From contig NAOQ01000469.1 of NCBI GenBank assembly GCA_002751075.1, forward strand, positions 16,793 to 51,611: a stretch of 34,819 bases of DNA, read 5' to 3'. Below are positions 1 through 9,904 of this stretch, piece by piece. The stretch is from Ichthyophonus hoferi (lineage: Eukaryota; Opisthokonta; Ichthyosporea; Ichthyophonida; Ichthyophonidae). Each line of letters opens with the position of its first letter. Position 1 is the stretch's first letter. A model generated the notes under the pieces. The model saw only the letters and a program-made list of their open reading frames with translations, was not told where the DNA came from and searched no databases. Both the position numbers and the translations under genes were made by a program.

Positions 1-7
1 ATGTATG

Positions 8-40
<33 letters not shown>

Positions 41-72
41 ATATATATATATATATATATGTATATGTATAT
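1..72. repeat. (GTAT)n/(AT)n microsatellite
   Basis: The window opens in a tetranucleotide GTAT/ATGT run that grades into AT dinucleotides. It lies upstream of the first carbonic anhydrase exon seen here, so it is probably intronic. Confidence 0.9.
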
Positions 73-267
73 AGGATTGTGTGTGTATCTGATTAGAGAA
101 ATGTGTATATAAAAATGCTGATTGATACATATGCACATACATATGTTAAGAGCATCGGCAGGTAAGCTTAGACATTAGTAATTTAGTAATTAATTAACAA
201 TTAATTAATTATGTGACCATAATTAGTTAGAGGGGGTCAGGCCCACTAAGATTTTGGCCCTGGCTAT

Positions 268-370
268 ATTAACTTGTCTTCTTCTCTTTCTCACTCTCCC
301 TCCCTCTCCCTCTCTCCCTCTTCCTCTCCTTGTCCCTCTCCCTCTCTTCTCCCACTATTACCCTGTGTAG
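268..370 (+). other. Long polypyrimidine tract and 3' splice site of the carbonic anhydrase intron
   Basis: About 90 bases are almost pure C/T (repeats of CTCTCCCT) and are followed by an acceptor ending TGTGTAG just before the exon at 371. The preceding part of the window (73-267) holds no recognisable coding and is taken as intron. Confidence 0.7.
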
Positions 371-1136
371 ATTGGAGAGACTCCTAACCCCGCCCTCAAG
401 TCTCTCTTTGAAAGTTCAGTCATGGTCAATGTCACCACTGGTCACTCCCCTGTACCAGTCAGCCTGTCATTGCCTCTCGGTAGACTATTGGCTAAGACTG
501 GAGGAATGTATCGCTACATGGGTTCCTTGACAACCCCTGCTTGCAATGAGGCAGTAGTGTGGACCCTTCTTTCAACCCCCATTATCGTCACCGAGGGACA
601 GATGGAGATGTTCAGGTGATGACCTCCCCTTGTATTGTTATCTTTTTCATTGGTCATTAGGGGGTATAGTTGCTATGGGGTTTATTCCTAGATGGCTAAT
701 AACCCAATGGGAAGGAGGGGCATGCGAATGAGGTTGTCAGGCGATAGGTATACCAAGTCATTACCATGGATATAGGTTTCATGCATCTCATTCTAATGTT
801 CAATAATGGTGGATCATTATAACATTTTGCAACCTATTTAATGGACCAATACATACCCATTATATTTAAGTAGTCTTAATTAATTAATTAATTAATTAGC
901 AACTAAGTTTCCCCACTTAATACTAACTTAGCCATCTGGCACCTACCTGCAGATCTCTTCCTGGAAGAGATGAGAAACCCCTGGTAGATAACTTTCGTAA
1001 GCTCCAACCCCTCAATGGGAGGGTGGTAGGATTCAACGCAACCACACCAGTTGTTCATATTTCACGTAGTCGATTGGCCTGGCAGTTGGGTTCTAGAAGA
1101 GGTAGCAGCCAGCACCTGACAGCCCCCCAATCATAA
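371..1136 (+). CDS. Alpha carbonic anhydrase, C-terminal part (last two exons)
   Basis: Reversible hydration of CO2; zinc enzyme of the alpha family. Exons 371-615 and 953-1136 (stop TAA) join in phase 2. The first exon reads from I-G-E-T-P-N-P-A-L-K into the family signature Y-x-G-S-L-T-T-P-A-C, the active-site loop with the two Thr residues, followed by E-x-V-V-W, the Trp lining the substrate pocket. The second exon carries the usual end D-N-F-R-K-L-Q-P-L-N-G-R. The Cys after TTPA is the one that forms a disulfide in secreted and membrane-bound family members, so a secretory-pathway enzyme is likely. The three zinc His residues would lie on exons left of the window. A tail of about 35 residues follows the catalytic domain and shows no transmembrane segment. 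The second Pro of the usual TTPPC is Ala here. Family is secure; the exact paralogue is not. Confidence 0.9.
877..899. repeat. (AATT)n microsatellite in the carbonic anhydrase intron
   Basis: Six near-perfect AATT/TTAA units lie in the intron 616-952. A similar run occurs at 5563-5584. Confidence 0.85.
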
Positions 1137-2449
1137 CAAGGCTGAGCCAATTAAATAATTATATGATTCAATGATTACCCCTCTCCATCTATGCTCTTTA
1201 TCTATCTCTATCTCTGGGAGCCATGGGTTATTTTTTGTCTATGGCCTAGCTATTTTTATTTTTATTTTTTTCATATCTTGTAGTAGAATAGACTATAATA
1301 TGGTACAATATTGTATAATGTAGTAGAGTCATATAATGAATGAGCATATGAAAATGCAATTGAGAACATACTTTTAAATATATCTCTGGATCTATCATAT
1401 CTTACACTATGTACATTACCTCTCAATCTATACTTAACACGCGTTTGAATTGCATTATATTTTATTGACATTTACTAAATAAAATGTTAATAAATAATGT
1501 TTAATATTGTATAATGTTGCAGTGATGTTTTGAATGAGCAAAGGGCCAGCCCATTCCTATAATGCACCATGTATTCCTCCTTGTGTGTATTTAGCTTGCA
1601 ACTCCTCACTGGTTGGTAGCTCTGGTCCTAAACCTAGGAGTAAGTTTAATGTTGGAAATAATAAGTAGAGACAGAAGCATTCCTGAAACTTATATTTGTT
1701 TAAAAGAAGAGATAATATCAAATTAAGATGCATTTTAACGTGTCCTTTGCATACACCGAGTACAGGTATGTTAAGACATGGTTTTATTATTAAACAAGTT
1801 AGCAGGACTTGTTATAAACAGGATGCCTAAGTAATGTGCTATCTGTACCCAAAACATCTGAAATGGCTTATTATACAGCTGCAGGATCTCTACCATTGTT
1901 TGGTTCAATTTTTATATATCATCTTAGATTGTCGTTTAACGTAAGTAGATTGCACTAATTATTTTCTCAGGCTACATATGCAATAATAATGGCTAATAGT
2001 ATTAAAGGCTTATAGCTATAAAAATAAATACCTAAACTAAATTAAATATTCCTATTTAAATGTGTAAGATATAAATATCACAGTCTGAAATCTTAAGCAC
2101 AATAAAGAGATAGTATAAGGGTATCTCCTGCCACAGCTAAGGGTGGCATATCTCATTTCAGTACTATCTGAAATATCTTTTTGATCATAAACCATTGAGT
2201 AGTTCAATACTGTAATAACACTTTGGCTCAATTTCTTTGACCAGGGCTTTGTCTGGTTGTTGCGGTTTACATTTTCACTTATCTCATTTCATCATGATAA
2301 TCCAATACTAATTTCTTTTCTTTAGAATTGTTTTTTAGCTAGCTATCTCATGGGCATAACAGCTCACATATTATATATTGACAAATCAATCTATCAAGTT
2401 GAAAAAATATTATGCTACTAACTAATATTTAGCCGTGATCATTGATCTA

Positions 2450-2509
2450 CTTAGTATTTGGGCTTCAATCGAACCTATTTATTTATCTGTGGCTAGCAAT
2501 CTTGCAACA
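2450..2509 (-). mobile_element. Fragment of an LTR (family A), start end
   Basis: Read on the minus strand this begins TGTTGCAAGATTGCTAGCCA and continues through an ACAGATAA...GGTTCGATTGAAGCCC block shared with the copies at 4938-5000, 14724-14780 and 15694 onward. It is an old, decayed fossil with no coding part attached. Confidence 0.6.
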
Positions 2510-3127
2510 GTTTTTACCTTTGATTATGAGACTACTATTGCAGCACATGAACTTCAACTTGGTTCTAAATGTTTCAATATACCCCTGTGACAACTGTTAA
2601 CTGTTTTGCTATATTTAATCAGAAGGAGTTAAGAGTTTCTGTACTACTTTCCTTGAGTCAGCCTAATAACTCTAATAACCTTGATATGTTAGTATTTTCA
2701 TGGATTTTTGGATTTCATTTAAAAGTCTAGTGGACTACAATTGAGAAATAGGGAGAGAAAAGCAGGGGAAATATTAGATGGAAGCTAACACAAATATATT
2801 TAAATACACTATAGTCCCGGAAAAGACATCTGGCAACATGCGTTCGTATGCGTTTAGGTGTAATTTTCTGATACTATTGGTCATTATTGGAAAGGTCAAC
2901 TTATGTGACTAATATTGCCAATTGAGTATGTTATGTAGAGATCATGATATGCAGTTGCAAAAGGTATTATGGATTATTGGAAATAGGACTAGTATCTGTT
3001 TTACTGAGTTTTATCAGATAGTTGTCATAAGGTAAAGGACAAGCGAAAGCTCTCATTTGGCTGCTCTTGAATCTTTCTCTACTGTTTGATAAATATAGAA
3101 GCTTTGAGCTTCTTATTCGGTGATTTA

Positions 3128-3207
3128 TTGTGTATATAATAACTGTGATCTAAATGTGGTTGTGTATATAATAACTGTGAGTTAACTGTGGTTGTGTATA
3201 AATAATT
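3128..3207. repeat. 32-bp direct tandem repeat, 2.5 copies
   Basis: Units start at 3128, 3160 and 3192, each beginning TTGTGTATA and containing ATAACTGTGA or a close variant. No coding potential. Confidence 0.85.
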
Positions 3208-4737
3208 ACAGTATTATTACCGTAGGAAGAATTAAAATTAAACTTGGCTAATTGGCCTTCCAGTAAAATATCAAAGTATCTGAATTATCTACTTCAAACT
3301 TTGTTTAAACTGTGTTTCGCCTTTAAACAGTGCTAAAAAAAAGCTGTCAATAAAAGAATGCCCAGAAATACGATAGAATCCGCGTGTATTATTAACTGTT
3401 TTTGTGTATGAACTGTAGCCAGCCTGAACCGTTTTCCTTATGAGCAGTTCACGTGTAAAATAGCCGCCCCTTATTTTTATTTGTTTTTGTTCCTTCCATA
3501 TTTTTTCAACCTGACAACCGTATTAGTCTTTTTTGTTACTTCTTTCCCGACCAGTTCATTGCGGGTGTTAATTTTGGTTAATACCCACACTTATGTATTC
3601 ATTTATGACCGATTGTATAAATCCTTATTGGCCAATGCAAGTACAATCTTATAAAATTACCGAAGCTCCACTAGAATTGTCTGATCTTAGATTTTATCTC
3701 AAAAACTTACAATAATAAAAAAACAGATAAATATTTTAACTTATAGAAGGGCTTTAGCTCATGGCAGTAGAAGCGTAAACTGGTAAGCCCTCTGTTGAAA
3801 CCAAAGCGTTCAATGGTTCTTTTTGACTGATAACAATTATTTTTTGTGATCGGCCCTATGTTATTTAATTTCATATCTTTTTGCATAAGACTTTCAATTT
3901 GGTAAACTGATTTGTCAATACATTTTATGCGAGCAGTTAAAGCAACAAAGGAAGTAGTTAGCTAAAGGGCTATTTTAGTAAGGAAATATTAGAACCGGAT
4001 TATCAGGATAAGATCTTATTTCTAATCGTTTCTTGAAATGCCATAATAAAGGGTTGCTTCCAAGGAAGAGTATGAATCCAGAGGTACACAGTCCAGTGTC
4101 AATATGGCACATTTGGTAGGAGTTTTATCATAGTAATACGTTGCATAATGGGGTATATTAGTATTGAAATAAGAATTTAATTTTGGTAAGATTGAATCTA
4201 GTGGAGGACTAACCTGAATGGTTAAAATTTCCTCACTTGGATGAGGTAAATCTATATTGTCGTATCGTATTCTGTATATTGAGCATCAATTGTTGTGTTT
4301 TCTGCGTGACTCACACCAACCCTTACCTTTTTTGAGTTGTCGGTGTCAATATAAATGAATGCCTTGTTAATATTTACAATACCAGCAAATTAGGAATATG
4401 CGTATGACTCGAATGGACATATACTAATATTCTTTTCTGATCCTCTTGGTTCCTTCGTATCTATTATGATTCCGTTTTTGTTTCTATTCATATTCTCACT
4501 GGCCAAAAGATTTGGTTTTTATTACTATCTTTTTCCGTCCCAGTTCTGTCTAGAACCGCTGCCTTTATATATGTTGGTTTTTATCAACGCATTGATAACT
4601 TTTAACTGATATCAATGGAGCTTAAATAAAGCTAATCATTAGATACTCGTATTGGCTAAGTACATTTTATGAGGACATATGGGGTTAGAAATAATTTAAC
4701 TTTACCTTTATAATATATATATAAGTCTTAAATGATA

Positions 4738-4842
4738 CATTGACTAATTTATTACATGTGAACTGTGCATGGATAAATTAATTTAAGTAACAACCTTGTA
4801 ATATAAATTAATAAGCTAAAAAACAAACATTGAACGCTTTGG
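4738..4842 (-). repeat. Dispersed repeat, partner of 22428-22532
   Basis: Reverse-complemented, this matches 22428-22532 over about 105 bp at roughly 80% by eye. Both share the block AAAGCGTTCAATGTTTGTTT and end near a CCAATG or TCAATG. A shorter related block is near 3805. It looks like an old interspersed element, class unknown. Confidence 0.6.
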
Positions 4843-4937
4843 CATTGGACTTTCTTTGCTCAGAAATTATGATCATAACAATTAGTCATATATGGTAATC
4901 GTAAGCAAACAATAGAATATAGTTATTTGGTTTTATA

Positions 4938-5000
4938 CTTACCATCTGGGCTTCGATCGAACCTTCTTACTTATCTGTGGTCAGCGATGATCTTGTAACA
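4938..5000 (-). mobile_element. Fragment of an LTR (family A), start end
   Basis: On the minus strand it begins TGTTACAAGATCATCGCTGA and then ACCACAGATAAGTAAGAAGG followed by TTCGATCGAAGCCC. It is the best preserved copy of this shared terminal block. Old fossil, no internal region seen next to it. Confidence 0.6.
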
Positions 5001-5764
5001 AAAGTTCTTAAGACTCAATTATTGAATTTATCATATATAGTTATTTTTATGATATTTTTGAGGTAAATAAATTACCATTATCGTTTGCTCTACCTAGCTC
5101 TACTCTTTCTCCCATATCATACCCGCAACTCAACGGTGGTCAACGTCTCTATGACTAACCTATCTACTTAATATGACTGGAAGGAATGGACACAATCAGA
5201 ATCACTCGCCATTCGCTAATTGGATTATTCAATTATGACAGTAAGGTCAGTCATGTGATGTCATATTGATGTCATGTTTGGAAATAATATGTAAACTGAT
5301 ACAAACTAGAAGGGAATTAATTATATTGTATTAATTATTTGTACATTTATTATAATCCAATAGCATTTAGTCACTTAATGAATCTAATTGCAAAGCAAAC
5401 ATGATCCAGTTAAAATTATTTTATCCCCAAAGCCCCCCAGATTATAAAAGCAGTTGCCTCTCCAAAGAAATATTCTCTTCAATCCTTTATTAACTATTTA
5501 TATCTTTAGGCCTGCCATTCTACTATGGGTAATAATATGTGAACAGGAGTGCATGCATGTGTCTAATTAATTAATTAATTAATACTAATTACCAACCAAC
5601 CAATCTGTCAATTCAATCATTATTTTAATTACCAATTATCCAAATATTATCTATCATAAATAATGAGAATAGGGCCAGTCTATGTAAATTATCAGTAGGA
5701 AGGGTCTCCGCGCTATAGTTCCACTCATACACACCCCCATTACTCCACGATCTATCTGATTGGC

Positions 5765-8151
5765 CTAATCGCTCATGTCCATGTGGGCTTGGCCAAAACT
5801 ACGGCTTTTGGTGTTGCCACCCTGCAAAGAGAAGAGAGAGGATTGGGTGAGAAAGTAATATTAAATGTTTTAAAAGTTAATCGTATATAAGTATAATACA
5901 ATACAATGCAATGAAGTACAATACACCAATATAATATAATGTATTAAAATATAACGCTCTTACCTCATTGGTGGCCTCATATCGATCATGGTTCCATTTC
6001 TCCCCTTTTCCCGATTCTTTCCTTGTCACCCTTACGACATGACTAGCTCCCCCATTGGTAACACTCCGTTTAGTCCGATCGTTGATTGGACGACGTGATG
6101 CAGATGACGCAGGCTCAAAGGCATTGGTTCCCCTTCCTCTCACTATGGCCCCTGCCCTCTTCTCTCTGTCTGGCTGGGTATCACGGGATACCCTCGTCTT
6201 GCCCTCCAATGGTCTGCGAGTCCATTTGAGGTTTTCACCAGTAGGGCCCCCTAGACGGTCGTCATGCTAGTGATTGGATGAATAACAGTCAGTAATGTGT
6301 GATAATGGCCCAATATGTTAACAGCTATTATGCATACTGTGTTTGTCATAGCCAATTATTAGTGTTGACTCCCAACCCCACCAATAAGATATCTCTACAA
6401 ATCATGAGAAAGTGTACTTTTATTGGTCGAGTTTAATTAACAAGGTAGTGCCATAGGCTGGGTAACTCAATGCTATTGTAATATTTAATGCATATCGTAG
6501 CCTGATTGGTCAATAATGGCTATGTAAGCATTAGATGAATGCTAACTAGTACACCTATTTACATGACCTGTAGCCAGTAGCCATAGAGTGCAAGGCATGA
6601 TCACTATGGTAACCCTTCACTCACTCCTACCTACCTCAAAGTAGGGTGGTGGGGCCTCCTCCTCATCTTCCTCTTCCTTTCCCTCATCCTCCCTCGTGAT
6701 GTAATCATTAACATGACGTATTAGTCTCTCCCTCAGGTCTACATTGACTCCCCTCCTACCTCCTCCTCCTCCCTTATTATTTCCTCCAATAACCCGCTTG
6801 GTAATTTGTCCGGACTGTGCGGCACGACGCCTGGATTGGTAGGTGGTTAGGCTATATTTGAATATATGATAGCACCATTAAAACTAACTATCCACTAACA
6901 TAGTCCCATTAAAGCTACAACACCCTCATAGCACATACCCTCCAGCAATGAGAGGCTATATTCGGATATGATAACAGTAATAAAACTAACTATCCACTAG
7001 CATAGCACCATTAAAGCCAAAACACTATCATACATACCCTAGAGGAATAAGGCTCCTTGATATATGATAGCACCATTAAAACTAGCTATCCACTAGCATA
7101 GCACCATTAAAGCCATAACGCCATCATAGCACATACCCTCCAGTAATAAGGCTCCTTAAATCATGTCCTTTCTCCAGAGTGTTTCCCCCCCGACGACCTG
7201 GGCCACTGTCAAGGTAGGGCAATGTGAGCATTGGATTGGTCCATGGTTTCCATGGCTACAGATATTCAAGGAACACGTATGTGCAGGTGTGATGGTTCCA
7301 TATATAGAAGACAGTGACGTATGAATGAAAAATAAACTGCCTTTTCTAATTGGCCTTCAACTAGATTAATTTTCTTTAGATAACGTGAATATATATAAAC
7401 ATCTCTATCTTTAATAGTATATTAGGAATACATGCAAAGGTGTGTGTAGTAGATATTACACGCACAATAACACATTAATATAAAATATATAACATATAAA
7501 AAGTAATGTTATGTGATTCATGTAACTATGGCTCTGCCTTGCCCAAAACCCTATCTTTTTATATCCCTATAGATAAAGGTAACGGAGGGGAGTAGATAGA
7601 GAGTGTAATATATACAATAGAAGGATGAGATAGAAGGGAGAGATAGACAGGAGAAGGTATAATATCTAAGCACACAGACCCTCACATCCTCCTGCCCACT
7701 TCTCTTTAATTATCCCCCTTCAATAAGCAGAAAGTATATAAGACCTGGCATGGTATGTACATACAATATAAAGCAACGAATTATAGCCATTATATTACTA
7801 CGCATTTAGACCAGCAAGCCTGTATTTTAATGGTGACCCTACCTGTCTCACTTGTATTCTGCCATAACATAATAATAACTATAGCATATAATAAGAATAA
7901 CATGATAATAACCATACCATAGTAATAGTCATCACATAATAGCAAGTTTTAGACAAACACTGTGTATTAATCATTAATCATATTATGCTGCCTTAGCAAT
8001 CCTTCCTTCTATCATAATGAAAAGTAACATGGACCCTATGTTATAATATAGGCACGACTTACGGTGCCTTGTCGTGTTTCCAGCGAGTAGACTCAGAGGT
8101 AGACCTACCCCCCTCCTTGGCGTGGGTAATCTTGTCACTTACTAACACCAT
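5765..8151 (-). CDS. Basic Gly/Arg-rich protein with two W-x-H-D motifs, unidentified
   Basis: Five exons, from 5' to 3' on the minus strand: 8151-8063, 7205-7137, 6830-6635, 6266-5964 and 5821-5765. All phases agree and give 237 aa. I do not recognise the family. Residues 24-27 read W-K-H-D after S-T-R, and residues 209-212 read W-N-H-D followed by R-Y-E. Between them are a GGNNKGGGGGRRG stretch (about 68-80), a predicted short helix (VDLRERLIRHVNDYI), an acidic run ending EEEAPPPYFE at 118, and Arg/Lys-rich sequence with RGRG. There is no signal peptide or membrane segment. Composition resembles nuclear RNA-binding or mRNP adaptor proteins, which is an inference. The start ATG at 8151 is the first in the open first exon; an upstream non-coding exon cannot be excluded. 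A possible poly(A) signal lies near 5484 on the minus strand. Confidence 0.75.
6868..7165. repeat. Three tandem copies of a ~100-bp unit spanning an exon end and splice donor
   Basis: Units start near 6868, 6970 and 7066, giving periods of about 102 and 96 bp. Each holds a CCATTAAA...CTATCCACTA block and a copy of the minus-strand donor region GGAGG|gtatgt or a variant. The unit at the right contains the true 3' end of exon 2 of the W-x-H-D gene; the other two lie inside intron 2 (6831-7136). Confidence 0.85.
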
Positions 8152-8444
8152 TATTGCTAATATATGTATATGATAAATATATAATATGATATGATATGTA
8201 ATATATTAATATGGTGTTCAGAGAACAAGAAATAAGAAAGAACACAAGGAAATGAAGGGGGGTCCATAGGCATAACTTTAAAAATTACATGATATTGTAT
8301 GATATTACATTATACTTTATGTTATTTTTTCTTTATTCGGTTGCATCATATTTTACCATATGATATTACAATATATTTTATCATATTCTCCTACATTGTG
8401 GTGTTATCCTATATTGTGTTTTTATTACATTATTTAAATTTAAG

Positions 8445-8451
<7 letters not shown>

Positions 8452-8479
<28 letters not shown>
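8452..8479. repeat. (TA)n microsatellite
   Basis: Near-perfect TA run of about 28 bases in the interval between the W-x-H-D gene and the coding-like relic. Confidence 0.95.
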
Positions 8480-8481
<2 letters not shown>

Positions 8482-8626
8482 AAGGGTTAACACCGGTCAA
8501 AGCAAATTTACTACGGCAATAACTGAAAGCGCGATCAACTATAATTCGCATACGAATGATCTATTATCCCTACAAGTATATCTATTGGCTTCTTATCACA
8601 AATATGCTATTATCCAAGTTAAAATG

Positions 8627-8908
8627 GCTTACGGGGATTTAATAATAACGGTGGCGTTATCCCCTTAGAATTTATTCTCGCTCGTCCACATTCAATCCCA
8701 AGGATAATAAATGTTAAAGAAAGAGCTGAGATATGAAAAGCATCTTTTTCTGATATGCCAATAAAGGCTATCACAATGTGGACAGTGCATAATGATATCG
8801 TTCATATTCGTCATATTGGAGGCATTCCTTGTTCTAATTTAGTGCATTGGCATCAGCTTACTCAAAAGGTCGAGAAAAAATTTAAGCAACAAAAAATTAG
8901 AGTGTAAA
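8627..8908 (+). pseudogene. Interrupted coding-like relic, family not recognised
   Basis: One plus-strand frame gives protein-like sequence over about 280 bases, beginning N-G-L-R-G-F-N-N-N-G-G and ending in a Lys-rich tail before TAA at 8906. Runs such as FILARPHSIPRIINV and HNDIVHIRHIGGIP look like real protein rather than chance translation. The frame is interrupted at least once, there is no clear start, and I cannot match it to a family. It may be a decayed gene or transposon piece, or one exon of an unseen gene. The rest of 8152-9261 shows nothing I can call. Confidence 0.3.
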
Positions 8909-9261
8909 AATTTGCATATTATTCTACATCATACTACATGTATCTATATTATCATTTTGCCTTATCTTGACCCACAACACCAAACAACAACTTGTGGGCT
9001 TGAAACCAATCATGGTTGCTACATAGGGTAGTTATTTTGATTATTGGATAACTAAAAGTACATAACAGTAGTAATAACCAATAATATAATATTCTTTTCT
9101 ATGATTCGTTGGCCAAGGTTAGCGCGCCGGATTAGCTGTCTAGATGCTTTTAGTGATCTATAGCTAATAAAATTATTCTTCTGTCACTGCGGTTGCATGG
9201 ATTTATTCATGTAGCGGTAAGAGCAAACAAGGGAGAAACCCATTATCTACTTCTTCTTTAT

Positions 9262-9741
9262 TTACTTTATTTCAATAGGCTGTATATGATTATGGGGAAT
9301 ATATTATATTTAAAAGAACACACACAATAACCTGTTTCCCGCGCTTTCTTGTATGATTAATAACTGGCCTACCACCTACTAAGCGGTTGTGCGTCAAATA
9401 TAAATAAGGTGGCGCATGGTACATAGCTTTATACAGTTCAGAATGCTTCCGTCGTATTAAATCAATAAGCATCTTCTAGACGTATTGGTTTATTTATACT
9501 TTTATTGGATGGTTAATATTCGCTCTAACACTACAGTGATTGATTCTCCTTTCCCGCTTTTTCTCCTATCGTATGGCCGTTGAACTACATAATGGCGGAT
9601 CAGTTGACGGCACATTTTTGGCGCCCGCCAGTATTCGTTTAAGAATATTGGCCAATAATTGTGAAGTAATACATCCATAAAAGGCAGTAACCAATCATTG
9701 ACGGTAAACACGTGTTGACAGTTGCCGCGATTTGCCCCCAT
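9262..9741 (-). CDS. Small basic protein, 122 aa, unidentified; head-to-head with cyclin E
   Basis: Three phase-0 exons on the minus strand: 9741-9535, 9475-9332 and 9279-9262. They are joined by introns of 59 and 52 bp with donors gtagtg and gttatt and acceptors ending ctag and acag. The product starts M-G-A-N-R-G-N-C, has an aromatic segment (VNDWLLPFMDVLLHNYWPIF, about residues 14-33), then Arg/Lys-rich helices (RQLIRHYVVQRPYDRRKSGK), and ends GKQPIEIK. AATAAA signals overlap the stop region (9266-9271 and 9257-9262, minus strand). There is no clear signal peptide, although a short basic N-terminus would allow mitochondrial targeting. I do not recognise the family; a small mitochondrial or mitoribosomal component is only a guess. 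Three consistent splice junctions and protein-like composition support a real gene. The start could lie further upstream, since the frame remains open. Confidence 0.55.
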
Positions 9742-9904
9742 CTGGCTGGAACCTATAAAACGAAGAGCCCCTCCGGATTATTTCTGAACAATTGTTGCGG
9801 CAGATTCGAAGTGTATAGTGGGTGTTTAGTGATTATAGTTACGGCTATATTATTATAATAAATACACTACGCCACGGGTCTTGTATATCTTTTATAACGT
9901 TATC
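9742..9904. promoter_or_regulatory. Candidate bidirectional promoter with TATA box
   Basis: Only 163 bp separate the start codons of the minus-strand small gene and cyclin E. A TATAAAA at 9754-9760 (+) would place a cyclin E start site near 9785 and leave a 5' UTR of about 120 bases. ATTGG/CCAAT boxes at 9645-9700 lie in the first exon of the opposite gene. Confidence 0.45.

Larger units (their letters stand above)
1137..5764. other. Gene-poor intergenic stretch between convergent genes
   Basis: I see no convincing exon. A candidate poly(A) signal AATAAA for the carbonic anhydrase lies at 1478-1483. The stretch holds LTR-family fragments near 2450-2509 and 4938-5000, a dispersed repeat at 4738-4842, a 32-bp tandem repeat at 3128-3207, and shared short blocks (GGTAAACTGATTTGTCAATA near 3900, with related copies near 2385 and 31950). 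Short open frames such as the one on the minus strand at 1271-1471 look random. Confidence 0.6.

Noticed and set aside
1271-1471. 66-codon minus-strand frame
   Set aside because: AT-driven composition (Tyr, Ser, Ile rich) without motif; probably 3' flank of the carbonic anhydrase gene.
6868-7165. CRISPR-like regular repeats
   Set aside because: Only three ~100-bp direct units without unique spacers, inside a eukaryotic intron.
9105-9190. tRNA-like A-box sequence (TTGGCCAAGGTTAGCGCGCC)
   Set aside because: No matching B-box at the right distance and no cloverleaf could be folded by eye.
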